Shown piece after piece: positions 6,112 to 8,707 of a DNA stretch of 8,707 nucleotides; the stretch's first letter is position 1; every line of letters begins with the position of its first letter. The notes under the pieces were generated by a model that made no database searches, had not been told where the DNA came from, and saw nothing but the letters and a program-made list of their open reading frames with translations. Position numbers and translations under genes: made by a program. The stretch comes from Gemmatimonadota bacterium (GTDB lineage: Bacteria; Gemmatimonadota; Gemmatimonadetes; Longimicrobiales; Gaopeijiaceae): positions 1-8,707 of the forward strand of contig SKZC01000237.1 of assembly GCA_007127575.1 (NCBI GenBank), read 5' to 3'.

Positions 6112-7380
6112 TCATCGGGTTCCGGACGTCGCCGTTCCGGCCAACCGGACCGGATCCCCGTCCTCGAGCTCACGGACCGTCTGGTACGGTCCGCTCACCA
6201 CCGTGTCCCCCACCAACACCCCGGAGAGGACCTCGAAGTACTCCCGGCCTGTAATCCCCAGCTCCACGGGCTGCCAGACGGCACGACCGTCCCGGAGAAC
6301 GAAAACCCCCTCCTCCACCTCCAACCCCTCTCCCTCCCCCAGCTCCGAGTTCTCGTCCTCCGTCCCTTCGTCCAGCTCCCGGTCCCGGATTCCCACGGAG
6401 ATGATGGGGACCGCCGGTACTCGGGTCCGGGAATCCACGATGATCTCCGCCATGGCAGAAAGATCGGGTCGGAGAAGCTCCGGAGGGTCGAGGAGGGTGA
6501 GGACCACTTCGTAGTCCACCGAGGTGCGCTCCTGGGAGGGGGAACGGCCCTGACCCGGGTTCGTCCCGATGGCAGACTGCCCCGTCTTCACCACGTGCCC
6601 CGCAAGACTGCGTCCCGGGTAGGCGTCCAGCTCCACCACCGCCGAGTCCCCCACCGAGACCCTGGGGATGTCGGCCTCGTCCACTGCCAACACGGCCTCC
6701 ACCACCGACAGGTCGCTAATGGTGAGGAGGAGGCTTCCCGGGTTGTTCATGGTCCCCACCACGGCCATCTCTCCCTCTTCGATGTTCAGGCGGGTGATCC
6801 GACCGGACATAGGAGCCCGAACCGTGGTTCTGGAGAGGCGGTCCTGAGCCTCCTGCAGGTTGGCCCGGGCCTGTTCCACATTGTGGATGGCCGCCTGGTG
6901 GAGGGAGGTCTGGACCCCCACCTGGGTTTCGGCGTCCTCCAGCGACTGCCCGCTGATCATCCCCGGGTTCATGGCCTGCATGGCCTCGAGGCGCTCCCGC
7001 TCCCTCCGGGCCTGGAGAAGTGCGGCTTCCTCCCGGGACACCTGGACCTCCGCCTGGCTCAGGGCAGCCTGGCTCCGGGCCACCGACGCCTGGATCTGGG
7101 CGGGGTCCAGGCGGAGAAGAACCTCCCCCACCTCCACGTCATCCCCCTCCTCCACCGGAAGCTCCACGACCCGACCCATCTCGTCGGAGGAGATGTTCAC
7201 CTGGCGCCGTGCCCGGACCATCCCCGTAGCCGTGATCGTGGAGGTGAGGTTGCGTTCCCTCACCTCCTCCACCCGGACTTCCACACCGACTTCCCGGGAA
7301 CCCTGGATCCCGACCACTGCGACCAGAAGGAGGACGACGCCCCCTCCCAGACCGAACGCCAACTTCTTTCGTCGCCACAT
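6112..7380 (-). CDS. Periplasmic adaptor subunit of an efflux pump (HlyD/MacA/RND-MFP family)
   Basis: A 422-residue membrane-fusion protein linking inner-membrane permeases to an outer-membrane channel. A basic N-terminus (MWRRKK) precedes one signal-anchor span (about 8-25); no lipobox Cys is visible, so it should stay anchored in the inner membrane. Lipoyl half-motifs lie at about 60-91 (GRVVELPVEEGDDVEVGEVL) and 186-215 (VRAPMSGRITRLNIEEGEMA). Between them is a long alpha-hairpin coiled coil (about 92-184, rich in Ala, Gln, Glu and Arg). Beta-barrel (about 225-320) and membrane-proximal (about 360-415) domains follow. A very acidic insert (DRELDEGTEDENSELGEGEG, about 333-352) interrupts the region between them. 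It is the first gene of the operon with the two permeases, which supports MacAB-like tripartite efflux. The ATG at 7380 has only a weak ribosome site. Confidence 0.93.
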   Translation of the reverse strand: MWRRKKLAFGLGGGVVLLLVAVVGIQGSREVGVEVRVEEVRERNLTSTITATGMVRARRQVNISSDEMGRVVELPVEEGDDVEVGEVLLRLDPAQIQASVARSQAALSQAEVQVSREEAALLQARRERERLEAMQAMNPGMISGQSLEDAETQVGVQTSLHQAAIHNVEQARANLQEAQDRLSRTTVRAPMSGRITRLNIEEGEMAVVGTMNNPGSLLLTISDLSVVEAVLAVDEADIPRVSVGDSAVVELDAYPGRSLAGHVVKTGQSAIGTNPGQGRSPSQERTSVDYEVVLTLLDPPELLRPDLSAMAEIIVDSRTRVPAVPIISVGIRDRELDEGTEDENSELGEGEGLEVEEGVFVLRDGRAVWQPVELGITGREYFEVLSGVLVGDTVVSGPYQTVRELEDGDPVRLAGTATSGTR

Positions 7381-7624
7381 GATGTCTGCTCGTTCTCACG
7401 GAGATTTCGGACGAAGGACCGCAGGTGGGCAGCGCACGTGCGTCCCCCACCCGCGCCCCTCTCGACGTGTCGGTCCCTACGAGGGGCGGATGGAGAAAGA
7501 TTCGAGACCGAAGAGTGCCGCCCCTTGCCCCCTGAGATTCACGTGACTGGACGTACGAACGGATGGCCGCCGCACCCGACCTCCCGTACCTTCCAGCCTT
7601 CGGTCACCTCCACCTGGATACCCA
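7381..7624. promoter_or_regulatory. Divergent intergenic region between efflux operon and MscS gene
   Basis: This 244-base gap must hold the promoters of the leftward efflux operon and the rightward channel gene. I see no convincing -35/-10 pair, which is common in G+C-rich genomes. A perfect 10-base palindrome CGCACGTGCG lies at 7433-7442, 53 bases upstream of the adaptor start, and could be an operator half of some kind. Stops in frame with the channel gene (nearest at 7544-7546) rule out a longer N-terminus beyond that point. Confidence 0.4.
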
Positions 7625-8512
7625 GTGGACGCTCTCTTGGATTGGGTTCGAGCACTGCCAACCGCATGGCGCCTCATGGCCATCGGGGGTGTGGCTCTAG
7701 CGGCCCATGGACTGGTCCAGGGGATCCGTCGCCTGGGGGAGTGGATCCTGATGCCCGCCGACGCTCCGGGGCTGGCGGGCCGGCTCGCGGCGAGACGAGG
7801 ACCGAAGGTGGCCACGGTGACGGGACTGGTGGTGAGCGCCCTCACCTTCACCATCTACTTCCTGGCTCTGGGCTTCCTCCTGCGCGAGCTCACCCCCATC
7901 ACCCTGGGTCAGTACCTGGCATCCGCCACCGTCATCGGCCTGGCCGTGGGTTTCGGTACCCAGGGGCTGGTTCAGGACATCGTCACCGGGCTCACCCTCA
8001 TCTTCTCCGATGCGGTGGATGTGGGGGAGCTGGTGGAGGTTTCGGGGCAGATGGGCCGGGTGGAGCGGATCGGCCTTCGGTTCACCACCCTCACCACCTT
8101 CGTGGGCACCACGGTCTTCGTTCCCAACCGCAACATCGCCACCATCGGCCGCTATCGGCTCGGATACGTCCGAACCTTTCTGGACGTTCAGATCCCGCCT
8201 GGAGTGGAGGAGGCGGACGTGACCTCGACCCTGGAGCGGCTCACTCGGAGCTTCCGTGCCCAGCACTCAGGGGTCATCCTGGGTGAGCCTCGTATCCATG
8301 CCATCCAGAGGGCGGGGGCGGAGGGATGGCGGTACCTCCGGATCCGGTTCCGCACCTGGCCCGGGCAACAGGGCCTCCTGGAAGGTGCGCTCCGGCAGAG
8401 AGTCCTGGCGGCCATGCGGGAACTCGTCCCGGACTACCCCGACTGGATGGTGACGTTTACGTACCGGATCCAATCCCCTCCCTCCCCGGGTGGTCCACCG
8501 CGGAAGGGGTAG
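7625..8512 (+). CDS. MscS-family small-conductance mechanosensitive ion channel
   Basis: A 295-residue inner-membrane channel that opens under membrane tension and releases solutes during osmotic downshock. Three spans are expected: about residues 17-33, 64-86, and the pore-lining TM3 at about 98-127 (TVIGLAVGFGTQGLVQDIVT and onward), with the Gly/Ala pattern and GFG-x-Q-x-L-V-x-D of the family. The cytoplasmic beta domain follows: VGELVEVSGQMGRVERIGLR, then FVPNRNIATIGRY, matching V-G-D-x-V-x-V ... G-x-V-x-x-I-x-L-R ... V-P-N-x-x-I. The alpha/beta domain runs to about 283, and a short Pro/Gly tail ends the protein. The start is GTG 7625; its ribosome site is weak, but no in-frame start exists upstream before the stop at 7544. 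ATG 7676 is a possible alternative that would clip the N-terminus before TM1. It is divergent from the efflux operon, with no obvious functional link. Confidence 0.93.
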   Translation: MDALLDWVRALPTAWRLMAIGGVALAAHGLVQGIRRLGEWILMPADAPGLAGRLAARRGPKVATVTGLVVSALTFTIYFLALGFLLRELTPITLGQYLASATVIGLAVGFGTQGLVQDIVTGLTLIFSDAVDVGELVEVSGQMGRVERIGLRFTTLTTFVGTTVFVPNRNIATIGRYRLGYVRTFLDVQIPPGVEEADVTSTLERLTRSFRAQHSGVILGEPRIHAIQRAGAEGWRYLRIRFRTWPGQQGLLEGALRQRVLAAMRELVPDYPDWMVTFTYRIQSPPSPGGPPRKG

Positions 8513-8541
8513 CGGGGCGCCGTGACGCCGGGATCGCGACG

Positions 8542-8707
8542 TCAGAAGTGGAGGTAGACGCCCCAGGCGAAGACCCCTGCCCCACCCACCATGATCAGCG
8601 TCCCGGCGTCTCCGCCGATGACGGCCCCGGCCAGGAGGAGGGCGCCCCCCGCCGCCATGAGAGGCACCGACCCCCGGGGACGGACCTGAAGGGTCCACGG
8701 TGAGGGA
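8542..8707 (-). CDS. C-terminal part of a small integral membrane protein, truncated by the window edge
   Basis: Reading leftward from the right edge there is an uninterrupted frame of 54 residues ending at TGA (8544-8542). The visible end holds two hydrophobic helices separated by a Gly-Asp-Gly turn: LMAAGGALLLAGAVIGG, then GTLIMVGGAGVFAWGVYLHF at the very C-terminus. This helix-turn-helix membrane hairpin is typical of small uncharacterised bacterial membrane proteins; I do not recognise a family. An ATG (8658-8656) could start a 38-residue version, but the frame stays open to the edge with VRPRGSVPL before it, so the gene probably continues outside. It converges with the MscS gene, with a 29-base gap and no clear terminator. 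Confidence 0.65.
   Translation of the reverse strand, partial: PSPWTLQVRPRGSVPLMAAGGALLLAGAVIGGDAGTLIMVGGAGVFAWGVYLHF

Noticed and set aside
6081..6173. Longer N-terminus for the proximal permease, starting at 6173
   Set aside because: It would add 31 Arg- and Pro-rich residues overlapping the adaptor gene, whereas GTG 6080 has a ribosome site and a family-typical start.
3200..7560. Shared 11-mer CGTACGAACGG near 3213 and 7551 as a possible repeat or attachment site
   Set aside because: The match does not extend, there is no integrase, and one copy lies in the SusC remnant; likely chance.
5974..8286. A very long plus-strand open frame (770 codons) opposite the adaptor and permease genes
   Set aside because: It is antisense to well-supported genes, has a His/Arg/Pro/Gly-rich composition with no domain, and runs out of frame into the MscS gene. 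Long antisense frames are expected in G+C-rich coding DNA.
8513..8541. GGCG/CGCC inverted repeat in the gap after the MscS gene as a terminator
   Set aside because: The stem is only 4 bases with no T-run, too weak to call.
1..8707. CRISPR arrays, tRNA/rRNA genes, insertion sequences or phage genes
   Set aside because: No regularly spaced repeats, cloverleaf patterns, transposase motifs or phage proteins were seen on either strand.

Overview
This high-G+C window is most consistent with a chromosomal fragment from Gemmatimonadota or a related high-G+C outer-membrane phylum. The main reason is the remains of a SusC/SusD nutrient-uptake locus in a G+C-rich background. A long-hairpin RND/MacA-type adaptor with MacB/FtsX permeases, and a BNR-repeat gene coupled to a MoaD-like gene, fit the same picture. 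The assignment is inferred from gene content and codon composition; no marker gene is present.

Left part, plus strand (1-2189). A MarR-family winged-helix regulator enters from the left edge. After two GC-rich hairpins come a cytoplasmic Asp-box (BNR) beta-propeller gene and a 100-residue ubiquitin-fold protein of the MoaD/ThiS type. The two share a 4-base stop/start overlap, and the second ends in Gly-Gly. A possible 63-residue single-span membrane peptide follows. MarR, propeller and GG-tailed protein may form one transcript. The propeller/GG-tail pair is the best candidate here for poorly described biology.

Middle, minus strand (2318-3371). This is a collapsed SusC-SusD locus. Pieces of a TonB-dependent receptor plug, a SusC barrel segment, the central part of a SusD lipoprotein and its extreme C-terminus lie in the correct order and orientation. 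Most of both genes is missing and the reading frame changes between pieces. It is a relic, or an assembly artefact. A short A+T-rich stretch lies upstream of it.

Right-centre, minus strand (3542-7380). A tight efflux operon reads leftward: a periplasmic adaptor (HlyD/MacA-like), then two paralogous MacB/FtsX-type ABC permeases whose genes overlap by 8 bases. No ATP-binding subunit is encoded in the window, so the pump must borrow one from elsewhere. 

Right end. Across a 244-base divergent intergenic region lies a plus-strand MscS-type mechanosensitive channel (7625-8512). It converges on the 3' end of a small membrane-protein gene that enters from the right edge on the minus strand. I found no tRNA, rRNA, CRISPR array, transposase or phage gene.
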